Of a DNA stretch of 64,000 nt, positions 10,927 through 20,300 are shown piece by piece (position 1 is the first letter of the stretch; every line of letters starts with the position of its first letter). Source of the stretch: Hoplostethus atlanticus (lineage: Eukaryota; Chordata; Actinopteri; Trachichthyiformes; Trachichthyidae); contig JAXDDX010000167.1 in NCBI GenBank assembly GCA_034670405.1, positions 796,001-860,000 on the forward strand, in the 5' to 3' direction. Under the pieces are notes generated by a model. The model was given only the letters and a program-made list of their open reading frames with translations, was not told the origin of the DNA and did no database searches. A program made the translations under genes and the position numbers.

Positions 10927-11560
10927 TGTAGTGTATTTGGTGTACTAACAATGCTTATGATTAAATATTAAAGATTAATTTCTATATGTCAAGGTATTTA
11001 TCAATATATTCATATTGGTAATATTAATAACTATTCATATTGGGGAAATATTAGGGTCAAGATGAAAACAAGTTGTATAACCAGTATAATCAGTGATTGT
11101 GTAACGTGCAGACGTGTTCTCCCTTTCTGTTCTTTTCCTCTCCTGGTGAGGCAAACATCCTGAGTGGAGTCAGGCAGATCTCATGGGAGACATCATGAGA
11201 TGGGTCAGAATGACCTGGGCCTGGTGCCACGCATCGGTCTGATAAATTTCCAGTAACTGAAGGCCTCTATTTGTCTTTTGGGCCTGTTCCCCCCCTTGAG
11301 TAATCAATCAGACCTCGCCAGTTGAAAACAGGATGAGTGTTGGAAAGAACCTAAAAGTTTGCCAAACCTTTACTGAGAAGAGAGGGACAGAGGGGAGGGG
11401 GGAGTGAGGTCCCATTGGTAGAAAGACCAAAGGAGGAAGTATCCTAATGATAACTATATAACCTGTGTGCATATTGTGTAATCTTTAGTCTTGTACTCTG
11501 CAGAGACAAACTCAGGCTTGAACCAAAGACTTCTTCTTCGTGGTGATTTTTCCCACTACA
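10927..11560. mobile_element. Solo LTR, 634 bp, with 4 bp target duplication
   Basis: Bounded by the perfect inverted ends TGTAGTG and CACTACA and flanked by GGTC on both sides (10923-10926 and 11561-11564). The second Maverick copy has the uninterrupted site at about 45590-45605, which confirms the borders. A TATA-like ACTATATAACC lies near 11453. No internal genes remain, so it formed by LTR-LTR recombination. Family not assigned; a 4 bp duplication fits many ERV or Gypsy lineages. Confidence 0.88.
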
Positions 11561-11868
11561 GGTCTAACGTGAAAAGATAGCTACTTTAAACAAGGTTTTG
11601 GAGTTTTTATAATAATGATTTTGTCACACACACAGTGGCATGTCAGAGGTAGAGGCGATACGGCCGGACATCAGAGGGAGTGACTGATGATACCTTAGGA
11701 CGCACACAGTTAGGTATTGGCATTCCATCACTGAGTGAGAGATGTCCATGGGATGGTGGGGCTGTCACGGTATGATTTTAAATTATTTAATGCTCCTATT
11801 GACGAGAAGCTATTTCTGAGTAATAAATTAAGTGTATTTGTCCTGAACAATCGTGACGCTCGATGCGT

Positions 11869-12116
11869 CTAAGTCTGGATTGTGCGCAAGTCTGTGGGGG
11901 AGATGACAATCATTTGGTTTTTTACGATAGTAAATAAGGTTTATTGTCCAGATCAAACGTGCCATTTTGGTGCCCTAAAGTTTGAGTTGTGCATAAGTCT
12001 GTGGGCGAGACGACAATCATTTGGTTTTACGATAGTACTTGAGGTTTATTGCCCAGATCAAACGTGACATTTTGGTGCGCTAAAGTTTTAGTTGTGCGCA
12101 AGTCTGAATTGTGACA
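11869..12116 (+). repeat. ~107 bp tandem repeats ahead of the Maverick gene block
   Basis: Two full units and one partial, each running AAGTCTG(T)GGGCGAGA...CAATCATTTGGTTTT...CCAGATCAAACGTGACATTT...GCTAAAG. Maverick 2 has one and a half units at 45768-45900, directly upstream of the TATA box of its spliced gene. The array is therefore a promoter-proximal feature of this lineage. Confidence 0.85.
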
Positions 12117-12118
12117 GA

Positions 12119-13231
12119 TGTCATGGAAAATTGATGTTCCCGCTGTGTCAGACATGTGCGCAGGAGCTTAACCAGACATCTGAATGCCAGCACAGTAGTG
12201 CAGAGAGAACGCTCTCAGGCACATGGGTGTCATTCGAGCTGCAAAAAGCTCTTGAAAAAGGATACAAAATAACAACGATTGACGAGGTATGGCATTTCCC
12301 ACAACAGTCAGACACTCTGTTTAAAGAATATGTGAAAACCTTTTTAAAGTGTAAGCAGGAGGCTTCAGGATACCCCAGCCATATAGACAATGTGCAGGCA
12401 CAACAGCAGTACGTACAGGATTACTACGACAGAGAGGGTATACAACTAGATCCCCAAAAAATCTGTGTTAATAAAGCGGTCAGAAGCTGTAACAAGCTCA
12501 TTTTGAACAGCTTGTGGGGACGTTTTTCTCTACGTACGGACCTAGCTACCACCGAACTAGTAACTGACTCTGAACGATTCGCACAGTTCATGTTTAGCGA
12601 CATATATGATGTACGTCAGTTTTGCTTAATCTCTGACACTGTGGCTCTGGTGCAGTGGCGCTACAAAACTAGCGAAGCCTCTAGAGCTAGAGATGTTAAT
12701 GTGTTTGTAGGTGCAATGACCACCGCCCATGCTAGACTCATGCTGTACGAGCGTTTGGACAAATTACAAGAGAGGGTCTTATACTGTGACACCGATAGTA
12801 TAATCTTTGTGTCACGTGATGGGGAATGGATTCCACCATTGGGGTCGTATTTGGGAGATTTGACAGATGAGATCAATGACGGGGAAATCTGTGGCTCCGA
12901 GCAGGAAGATTATATTACCGATTATGTGTCATCAGGTCCTAAATGCTACGCCTATTGCACGCGTCAAAACAGAGTCATGGTAAAATGTAAGGGTGTCACT
13001 CTAAACGCTAAAAACGCAGCAGTTGTCACGCATCAGACACTATGCAGACTGGTTGAAAACTTTGTGGCTAATCAGGCTATAGGGGAGGTAATAACTACAG
13101 AGATAGAGACGATCCAGCGAGATAAAAGAAAGCTACAGCTTAAAAACGCTACAGTGGTGAAACGGCTGCAGATGGTTTACAACAAGCGCAGGGCTTTTCC
13201 TGATTATACCACACTACCATATGGGTACTAG
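12119..13231 (+). pseudogene. Protein-primed DNA polymerase B, C-terminal half (Maverick 1)
   Basis: Polymerase of the Maverick/adintovirus family that would copy the linear element genome. The frame opens without a true start codon (first codon at 12092 is TTG inside terminal sequence) and joins polymerase coding at about 12119. Palm motifs are visible: KLILNSLWGRFSLR (motif B region, about residues 135-148), VLYCDTDSIIFV (motif C with the catalytic Asp pair, about residues 230-241) and VKCKGVTL (KxKG-type). Exonuclease and motif A are absent because an internal deletion fused the left terminal region to this point. The stop TAG at 13229-13231 overlaps the start of the ATPase frame by 11 bases. 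Without its N half it is not functional. Confidence 0.9.
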
Positions 13232-13838
13232 AGTCATGTCTAGAGAGGCAGAGAGGTTTGATCATCGGCTACAGCATCCATTCAGTTTGGTTGTGGCAGG
13301 TCCTTCAAATAGTGGGAAAACATACTTTGTCAAGACTGTTGTTGAAAATGCAGAGAAACTAATTTCTGACAAGATTGACAATATTGTTTACATTTATTCA
13401 TGTTGGCAGCCTCTGTACGATAATCTGTTGAAAATAAGGGACATAAACTTGCTCATTATTGATGACTTGATGAATGATGCTAGCGGTAATTTGGGAGTCC
13501 AAAATATTTTTACAAAGTATGTACACCATAGAAACCTCAGCTGTATGTATCCAGTGCAGAACGTATTTATCCAGGGGAAAGCCAGTAGGACAATTAGCTT
13601 AAATACCAACTATCTTGTCTTATTTAAAAATCCTAGAGACAAATATCAGATCTGTCTACTGGCCAGACAAATGTTTCCGTATAAGACAAAGTATTTCTTA
13701 GAGGCATTTAATGACGCAACAAGCATCCCATACGGATACCTTCTTGTTGACTTTAAAGCCAAGACCTCTGATTCTCTAAGACTCAGAACGGATTTGTTGT
13801 CAGACCACCCGGTTGTCTATGTGCCAAAAAACAAGTGA
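13221..13838 (+). CDS. Packaging ATPase, A32/FtsK-HerA type (Maverick 1)
   Basis: About 200 residues from ATG 13221 (or ATG 13236), uninterrupted. Walker A is VVAGPSNSGKTYFVKTV near residues 24-40; Walker B is INLLIIDDLMND near residue 77. This is the genome-packaging ATPase found in Mavericks and many double-jelly-roll DNA viruses. It overlaps the polymerase stop by 11 bp and is followed within 11 bp by the next frame, so the block reads like a tightly packed viral transcription unit. Length is in the usual range (about 200-250 residues). Confidence 0.9.
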   Translation: MGTRVMSREAERFDHRLQHPFSLVVAGPSNSGKTYFVKTVVENAEKLISDKIDNIVYIYSCWQPLYDNLLKIRDINLLIIDDLMNDASGNLGVQNIFTKYVHHRNLSCMYPVQNVFIQGKASRTISLNTNYLVLFKNPRDKYQICLLARQMFPYKTKYFLEAFNDATSIPYGYLLVDFKAKTSDSLRLRTDLLSDHPVVYVPKNK

Positions 13839-13848
13839 TCTGTTGAAA

Positions 13849-14181
13849 ATGTCATCACGCATTCTTAGAAACAGAGACCGGTTAAAGTTATTATACAAGG
13901 CTCCACCTGCTATGAGGAAAGTTATTCTGACTACTGCCAGCGACGATTTTATCAACACACTATGCGAAATAGCCTTAAATGTGCTACAAGGGGCTATACC
14001 TTTAACAGAGACACAGTATCAACGGCTGAAAAAACAAAAGAACGGACTCAGGCTGCTTGCCGATAAGAAGGTTCAAATTTTAAGAAAGAAGAGGTTGATT
14101 AAGCAGACTGGAGGCGGTTTTCTTTTGCCATTGTTAGGTGCCGCATTACCCTTTATCACCAGTCTTATTTCAAGAGGTTGA
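13849..14181 (+). CDS. Basic Maverick protein with hydrophobic glycine-rich C-terminus
   Basis: About 110 residues from ATG 13849; a longer frame begins at a TTG at 13813 but overlaps the ATPase. Rich in Arg/Lys through the centre (LKKQKNGLRLLADKKVQ, RKKRLIKQ), then GGGFLLPLLGAALPFITSLI at the end. A basic body with a hydrophobic, possibly membrane-active tail resembles small virion proteins of adenovirus-like and Maverick elements. The role is inferred from character and position only. It overlaps the following frame slightly. Confidence 0.65.
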   Translation: MSSRILRNRDRLKLLYKAPPAMRKVILTTASDDFINTLCEIALNVLQGAIPLTETQYQRLKKQKNGLRLLADKKVQILRKKRLIKQTGGGFLLPLLGAALPFITSLISRG

Positions 14182-14197
14182 TGATATTGTCGATAGC

Positions 14198-14551
14198 ATG
14201 GAACATACCCAAAAAATGTATCTGGTGCCACAACATCAGCTCGATGCATTAAGACAACCCAGTGCTCGCGAATCTATTAGACAGACTGCCGAAAACGAAC
14301 TGGATAAGGATATACTGAATGTCTTGGGGCTACCAGACACTGACTTGCATGAAAAAGCAAAGAAATATGCTCGTGTTCTACAGCGTTTCTTGACCATGGT
14401 TAGACAGGGTGAGCAAGAAAAAGGATTTTTGACACTCAATCTTCCTCATGATGATGTGGTTGATGTGGAGATGAAAGATAGTACTACCGATGACAAAAAA
14501 GATGACGTTGTTGAGGAGGTTCTAAAACACATACCCAAAAGAGCAGAGTAA
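14198..14551 (+). CDS. Conserved Maverick protein with acidic C-terminus, function unknown
   Basis: About 117 residues from ATG 14198; the frame is open from 14138 but without an ATG. The N-terminal part is predicted helical (VPQHQLDALRQ, ENELDKDILNVLGLPDT, KAKKYARVLQRFLTMVRQG). The C-terminal third is acidic and lysine-rich (VVDVEMKDSTTDDKKDD). It sits between the basic protein and another small frame in the same direction, the usual place for small structural genes. I recall similar proteins next to capsid genes in other animal Mavericks but cannot name a function. Confidence 0.6.
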   Translation: MEHTQKMYLVPQHQLDALRQPSARESIRQTAENELDKDILNVLGLPDTDLHEKAKKYARVLQRFLTMVRQGEQEKGFLTLNLPHDDVVDVEMKDSTTDDKKDDVVEEVLKHIPKRAE

Positions 14552-14565
14552 ATGTAACACATCTC

Positions 14566-14940
14566 ATGGCTTCAATGCAGAAATCCAAAGATGTTGTAGC
14601 ATGGACAGGCCAGGGTGAACTTATTGTTAATGGGAATGTGATAAGAGGGTCACACATTTACGATTTGTTGAAGAATGTCACAGCTCCCTACAAAGTTAAC
14701 GATTCTTCCAGACCTTTAGGATGGTGCGAGTTTTTAAAAGCTCTAGCTGATCTAAATGTGCCTCTAACCTCTATACCCAACACACGGGTCAAGCAACTTA
14801 TTACAGGATATAAGAATATGCCTGTTTCTACTAGCGATAATGAGTCTCCAGCATCTTCTTCTAGGGGTAATCAAAGTATTCGTGATACAGCTACATCTGG
14901 ATCTACTAGACTCATGTTAAGAGATTGGGTAACCTACTGA
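14566..14940 (+). CDS. Small Maverick protein, function unknown
   Basis: 124 residues from ATG 14566 to TGA, 14 bp after the previous stop. The N half has a compact fold-like pattern (VVAWTGQGELIVNGNVIRGS, LGWCEFLKALADLNVPLTSI). The C half is Ser/Thr/Asn-rich and probably disordered. It is the last gene of the plus-strand block; a T-rich spacer with AATAAA-like signals (near 15027 and 15092) separates it from the converging capsid gene. Possibly the second half of a gene that is joined with the preceding one in relatives. Confidence 0.6.
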   Translation: MASMQKSKDVVAWTGQGELIVNGNVIRGSHIYDLLKNVTAPYKVNDSSRPLGWCEFLKALADLNVPLTSIPNTRVKQLITGYKNMPVSTSDNESPASSSRGNQSIRDTATSGSTRLMLRDWVTY

Positions 14941-15198
14941 TTTATTTCTTTGTATTTGTTTTATTTGCTTTGTTCAAATGTTTTTTCTTTTCCATCTTTT
15001 GTATTATTTTTTGTATATTATCTGTATTAAATGAATTATGTTTTTTTTTTTTGTATTTTGTATTGCTTATAAAAAAAAATCTTGCATATTAAATAAATAC
15101 ACTCATGCGAAAACATATTTTGACAAGGGTCATTTTATTCATCACATACATAATCATGACTTGAAACAAAATTACAATCTAGCACATACACTCTGTAT
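14941..15198. terminator. AT-rich convergent 3' spacer
   Basis: Spacer between the plus-strand small-protein block and the minus-strand capsid/protease frame. It contains poly(T) runs and AATAAA-like hexamers, suitable as poly(A) signals for both directions. No coding frame. Confidence 0.5.
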
Positions 15199-15307
15199 TC
15201 AGGTAAAATCGTAATGGCTACACATATTGGGTTGTATCCGGTTAACAAATTTACAGACCATTGAATCGTTACAGACGAGATTATCACTATACTTTTTTTT
15301 TATTTTG

Positions 15308-15681
15308 CTAGGACACGCCCTTCTGTATGTTAAATAAGAAAAACACACAATGTTGTCCACATTTGGTAGCCAGATTGTCTTGTACTTGGCGTGTAGAATA
15401 AAACACATCGTCGCAGTTCTGGTTAAGAAAACTGTATATGGGGTCCGAGAATGCCATGGGTGTATTTCCAAACAAATCAAAAAGTAAGCCTCTCTACGGG
15501 TTGTGCTGTATATGACCAACCAATGCATACCGGGTAAACGTGCCGGGTCTGTGTTGACTATCAGCATGGCGGGCACTCTTTCAATATCGTAGGGAATCTG
15601 ATCACAGGCAAACACTCCCAAAAAAGAAGCCCTTTTGGCGAATTTTTCAATAACCGATGTCAGCTCTAGGGTATTCATCAT
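15308..15681 (-). pseudogene. Adenain-like cysteine protease (Maverick 1), frameshifted
   Basis: Starts at the tandem ATG 15681/15678, in frame with the capsid gene. The first half shows the family pattern LGVFACDQIP, then MLIVNTDPARLPGMHWLVIY with the catalytic His. At the A5/T5 run 15479-15483 the frame changes. The second half, including the Cys box CGQHCVFFL near 15344-15367, lies in another frame and ends at TAG 15308-15310. This maturation protease cleaves virion precursors in adenoviruses and is a standard Maverick gene. The shift sits in a homopolymer, so it may be decay or a sequencing error. Confidence 0.75.
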
Positions 15682-16866
15682 ACGGTTGTGACTTAGTAGT
15701 GATCCAGTAGTACTTGTCTGCGATTGGATATTTCGATAATAGTCATAAACAGCATAGCAGATTAGGTTGACGGTTCTAGCCAGAGCTGTTCTGAACCTTG
15801 CCTCTAGCTGTACATTTCCTGTTCTGATCAGTGAAACGTGTTGTCCACAACCCTCGTCAGGCTCAAGATTAAAACAAAACAATGTATATCCGTCGTCAAA
15901 ATCATCACGATCGATGGCTAGACCTCGGTCTTTCAGCTGTCGCCCTGTTGCCTGAATTAATTGAAAATACTCGCAGACATACTGTCCGTTTCTAAAATCT
16001 GGCTGGAAAGGTTTTGCCGGATATGTATGCCCATCGGTATAAATAGCTAGAAACTCTGTATCATAATGTTGAAATCTGAAGGGGTTGCGACCAGTGTGCC
16101 CTGTGAATGCTTTGTTGTCAACAAAGCCTATAATGATAAATTTAGGTATCTGACCCAAAAAAAGATTGTCTTGATTACAAACTCTGGTACCGGCCGGTAT
16201 GGAGTAGTTTTTAAGATAGACACGATCGATTAGGTATTTAGCATTAGTATGGGTCAATGCTTTGGCGTGGGCCAGCTTGATATTAGGTGCTACAGAAACC
16301 TTTTTAACATAAACGCTAGCGGACACAATGTTAACACGGTATTGTGTACTACCATGAGACATGATACAAAAATCATCTTTTGATCTAATGAATTTCATTT
16401 TAAGATCAACGCCGTTCAATAATAATTTTTCTTGAAAAAATACATCGGCGTGAATAGGCGCAATCAGTTCTACGACATGACTGTGAGCCGTATGTCGAGC
16501 TCTCTCTTTTAGCCCATCATTTTCTCCTGAAGGTGATGAATCGTCCATGTAGTCGGCACTATCTTTAATAAAATGTCCACATGCAAATTGGGACTCCAAA
16601 GCTTCCATTCCATAGTTTAGCAAACATTCTAGTATGCCTCTATACAGGTAGGTATTTGAAGACTGCGTAATCAATCTATCCCCCAGTGTGATATCGACCT
16701 GGGAGAATAGTGTACAGCCTGGGTAATTGATCAGCCCTACTTCATCCAATGTTCCTTTATCTGTACCATCAGTTTTCGTGATTTTAACACGTAGAAACAC
16801 AAAAGTGTTGTTTAAGTCGATATAGTCTTCGCTGCTTGCCGATATGTAAAACTCCAAAGGTCCCAT
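15682..16866 (-). CDS. Major capsid protein, F54H12.2-like double jelly-roll (Maverick 1)
   Basis: About 395 residues from ATG 16866 on the minus strand. The start GPLEFYISASSEDYIDLNNT and the following RVKIT and TLFSQVDITLGDRLI boxes are the recognisable face of the F54H12.2-like family, which in Mavericks is taken to be the capsid-building double jelly-roll protein. Further blocks: KLLLNGVDLKMKFIRSKDDF, IPKFIIIGFVDNKAFTGHTG, NPFRFQHYDTEFLAIYTDG. The body has no internal stop. The frame then runs on, without a stop, into the protease region (total frame 15199-16866), so capsid and protease are fused in this copy. Family identification is from memory of sequence character, not a search. Confidence 0.8.
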
Positions 16867-17067
16867 GTCCGTGATGGCCGACAGAGGCGGTATCTCTTTA
16901 TGTGAATTTTTCTATTGCCATTTGTGTCAACGGTAGAGTAAAGAGGTCCAATTCACTCTTAACACATTCCTGTGACATACTGTGTAGTAAGGCCATTTTG
17001 TAATGAAATTAAAATATATCCTTCGCAGTAATCTTACGATCTTTAGGGTTTGAAGAAGGAGAAGAGT

Positions 17068-17364
17068 TTATTTGCATTTCGGGCACATACACATGCACCA
17101 ACACACGCAAGGGGGGGGGAAGTGGCTGCCGAACACAACACACACACATGCAGGTAGGGGTGTCCGAATTTTAATTGATCTTTTAACAACGGTGACCATA
17201 CCCCACCCATCCTGCTGTTGCATTCTGTGTCTTGTGGCGGCGTTCGTTATATTAGCGACCACATCGCTAGCAGTGTTTTTGGCGGCAGATTTTAGATGAG
17301 GTTTAGCGATGGTCAGACCTTTTTTGAATAGAGGGAGTGCCATTCTGAATAGACTGCGGAACAT
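17068..17364 (-). CDS. pX/mu-like basic virion protein (Maverick 1)
   Basis: Minus-strand frame with a short conserved N-terminal part: GMFRSLFRMALPLFKKGLT, then AKPHLKSAAKN, then a VVANITNAATRHR segment. The open frame extends upstream of ATG 17364 with a Gly/Tyr-rich stretch (YGTSTQYGAGLGG), so the real start is probably near 17420 and lost or mis-sequenced. A Gly/Tyr N-terminus followed by an amphipathic basic helix resembles adenovirus core protein X and its Maverick counterparts. The Cys-rich tail to 17068 comes from a CA-rich repeat and is unlikely to be original. Confidence 0.6.
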   Translation of the reverse strand: MFRSLFRMALPLFKKGLTIAKPHLKSAAKNTASDVVANITNAATRHRMQQQDGWGMVTVVKRSIKIRTPLPACVCVVFGSHFPPPCVCWCMCMCPKCK

Positions 17365-17399
17365 GCCGCCAAGCCCTGCTCCATACTGTGTACTGGTTC

Positions 17400-20300
17400 C
17401 GTAATATCCCGGAAAAGCTTCCAGCTTGATTTTTAAAATTTAAAAAACAGTGTGTTTTGTCGTCATCATGGCGGGGCCGGGATTTCCTTTTTTTCGTCTT
17501 TTTTAAAGGGGGGCTCGCCTAATAGGTCTTTAAAGGGAGTTTGATGATGACTTTTTTCCGTTGGTGAATGGGAAATTTGGGTTTGGGTTTTGGGGCTGGG
17601 CTTTAGACCCGATTTTCGATGTCACGATAGTAGTTTGGGGGAGAGGCAGTAGGGTGGCTTGTTTTAAAATTTTAAAGGGGGGGGTATTGTACTCATTTTG
17701 GGCTATTTAAATGTTCCTGGGGGTCTTTACAAGGGGTTTGTGGGGAAATTATATAAAAAAAAATATATCCCAAAAAACCGCTTCTGTGGTGTTTTTGTTT
17801 GGGCTTCATTTTCTAATTGTTTAAAAAACAGGCTGTTTTGAAGGGGCGTGGGGGGTTGTATGTAAAGGGGAGGTGAGGCGGGAGGGGCCAAACGAGGGAT
17901 GCTCATTACATTCAACTCCCTGAGAGCAGAGAGTATGTGCTCAAAGGGAAAAAAAAATAAGCTTTAGCAGAAATTCCCTAAACCCTGGCGCCCCTTTGAA
18001 CCACATGGGGGGGAAAAGGACAAAGTTTGAGCCAGAATCTGACCCCGAATTGGGGAAAAGGGAGCTGGGGGGTTCCCCTTAGTTTCTCCAAAGATAACAA
18101 TTCTGGTTAATATTGTACTTTATGCCCGGTTTGTTAATGTGGGGGTGCTGTAGGGCCCGGTTTTGTTTATGGCTCATGTCCATTTAAACTTATTGAATAC
18201 AAATTGCAGGGCAAGCTAGGATTTTAAAATTTTGTTGAGCTAGTTAGCCAAAATTTTTATTGGATTGCAAACCCATTTGCATCCAAAAGCGCAGCGCAAA
18301 AAAAACCAAAGGCGATTGTACTAATGGTGGCTTTAAAATTTAAACCCAGCCTGACCGGGTTTGACAAAAACTTTAAAAACCCGACCCCTGGGCCCCAAAA
18401 AATAAAATTAAAAAATGAGTCCGACTCCAACAATAAATTTACTTTTACTTTACTTTTAAAGACTAGCTTTGTTTTCTTACTTCTTCCAAGCCCCAAAAAA
18501 GCCGTGGCTGCCCCCCTAGTTGTTAGCTAACCCGCAGTTTGGGAAAAATACAACCAGTCTAAATTTGGGAAAAAATTTAAAACAAAAAATAGTGAATTAC
18601 CCGATTCCAATTTTGAGATGGGGCACGTCCCCTTTTGAATTTCCTTTCCTTTTTTTAAGCTTCCCAAATTTTGATGCTTCCTGCCCTTGTCAAGCGTTGA
18701 GGAGATCATAAACAGAAAAACTGTAGCCGTTGCCCTTAAAAAAAAAATTAATTTACTCTGTTTCCTGGCATTTTGGGGGTTTTTTTGGGAGACTGTGCCG
18801 GGGGTCTTGGTTTCTGCCCGCCCTCCTACAAAAAAAAAATAAATGGGAGAAGGGTTTATATATCGCCAGGATAAGTTGTTGTTTTGGGTTCACTCGTAGC
18901 AAAGTAAAGGTGATTCCAGTTTTAAACTGGGAAAAAACGGCGTCCGAATGTGATATGCCCCATTCTATTCACTTTTTGGCGCTGAGTGTTGAATTTTTAT
19001 TTAGATCTTGTAACATTTGAGACTCCCCATACAAACATGATTTTGCGGGGGCGATTATGTTTTTCCCCCGAGAAAAATCATTGGAAAACACATTTCGATT
19101 GGAAGAGAAATACCGATGGAATTATCGATTGGAATGCCCATAAACAAGGGCTTGCGGCGCTGCCTTCTCCCCGAAATGGATTGGTAATGCCAAAAAGGGG
19201 TTTGGGTTTTGTTCCCCTGGCGTGGGGCAGCTCTGAGGGGGCGGGTATAAGGTTTTTCCTGCCAAACAATTTTCAGAAGTTATCATGTTTTTGCAAGAGT
19301 GAAAAACAATTTGTTTTTTGAAAAAGAACATTTTCAAAGGGGAAACTCATGATTTGCAAGAGCAAAAAAGGAAATTTGGCAAGAAAAATAAATTGGTTTT
19401 TGCAAAAAATATTTTTCGAAGTGTAACCTTTTGTTTTTGAAGAGCGAAAACAATTTTTGAGCAAAAAAAATAAATTTGTATTCACAAAACATTTTTTCAG
19501 TTACGCTTTTACACTTAAAAACGAAATTCTGGCCCCCGGCCGATTTTTTGTCACTGTTCCAGCCCCAAAAGCCTGCCAAAACTATTGCAAGGCGTGGGGA
19601 GAGGATTTGCAAGCGAGAGACAAGTTTTTGGGCAAGCGGAACAAGTTTTGCAAGAAAAGGGGAAAGGCGGGACTAATCAGAGAGCTACCTGATTGGCCCA
19701 TGGGGGGGGGGAATCACCGCGCCTCTATTTTTGGTTTCAGAAGTGCCACTACAGAATTTTGGGCTGGCCCTTCTCGTCAAGCATAATGAAGACACGTCCA
19801 GCATGGTAGTGTCCCCCATTGTGTTACTGTGAATTTAGCTATAAATTACTGATATTAAGCTTTTTTAATGTTATAGTCTGCATAATACAAACCTAGCAAA
19901 CACTCTTTTTCTCTGAAACTAGCAAATTACTATTTAAAACTCAAGACTATTGCATTACTAGCTAAGACTAAGAGGGCAAAATCGGGATACACTAGCCAAC
20001 GTGGTCGACTGGGCAAGACCTCTAATTTGTAAACCAGATAGCCTGAATTTTTCCAGTGGAAAGGGAAAGATTTTTTCTGATGTGGTTTTTGAAAAATGTT
20101 ATTGGTTTCTCATCAATTTCACCCCACCATTAAATGCCCAATTGCTTACATTTTTACAAATTTTAGACAACAATTTCTCAAATAGCCATAACAACATATC
20201 AAAATTAATCAAGGAGGATTTTTTTGGACTCAGAATTTTATCTTTAGCATAAGCATAAAATGAACTGTTTATTCATAACCAAAAAATAATTGTGCCTATT

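Noticed and set aside
16867-17067. Further minus-strand gene between capsid and pX-like frames
   Set aside because: Only short frames with stops; the sequence is better read as leader or promoter of the capsid gene.
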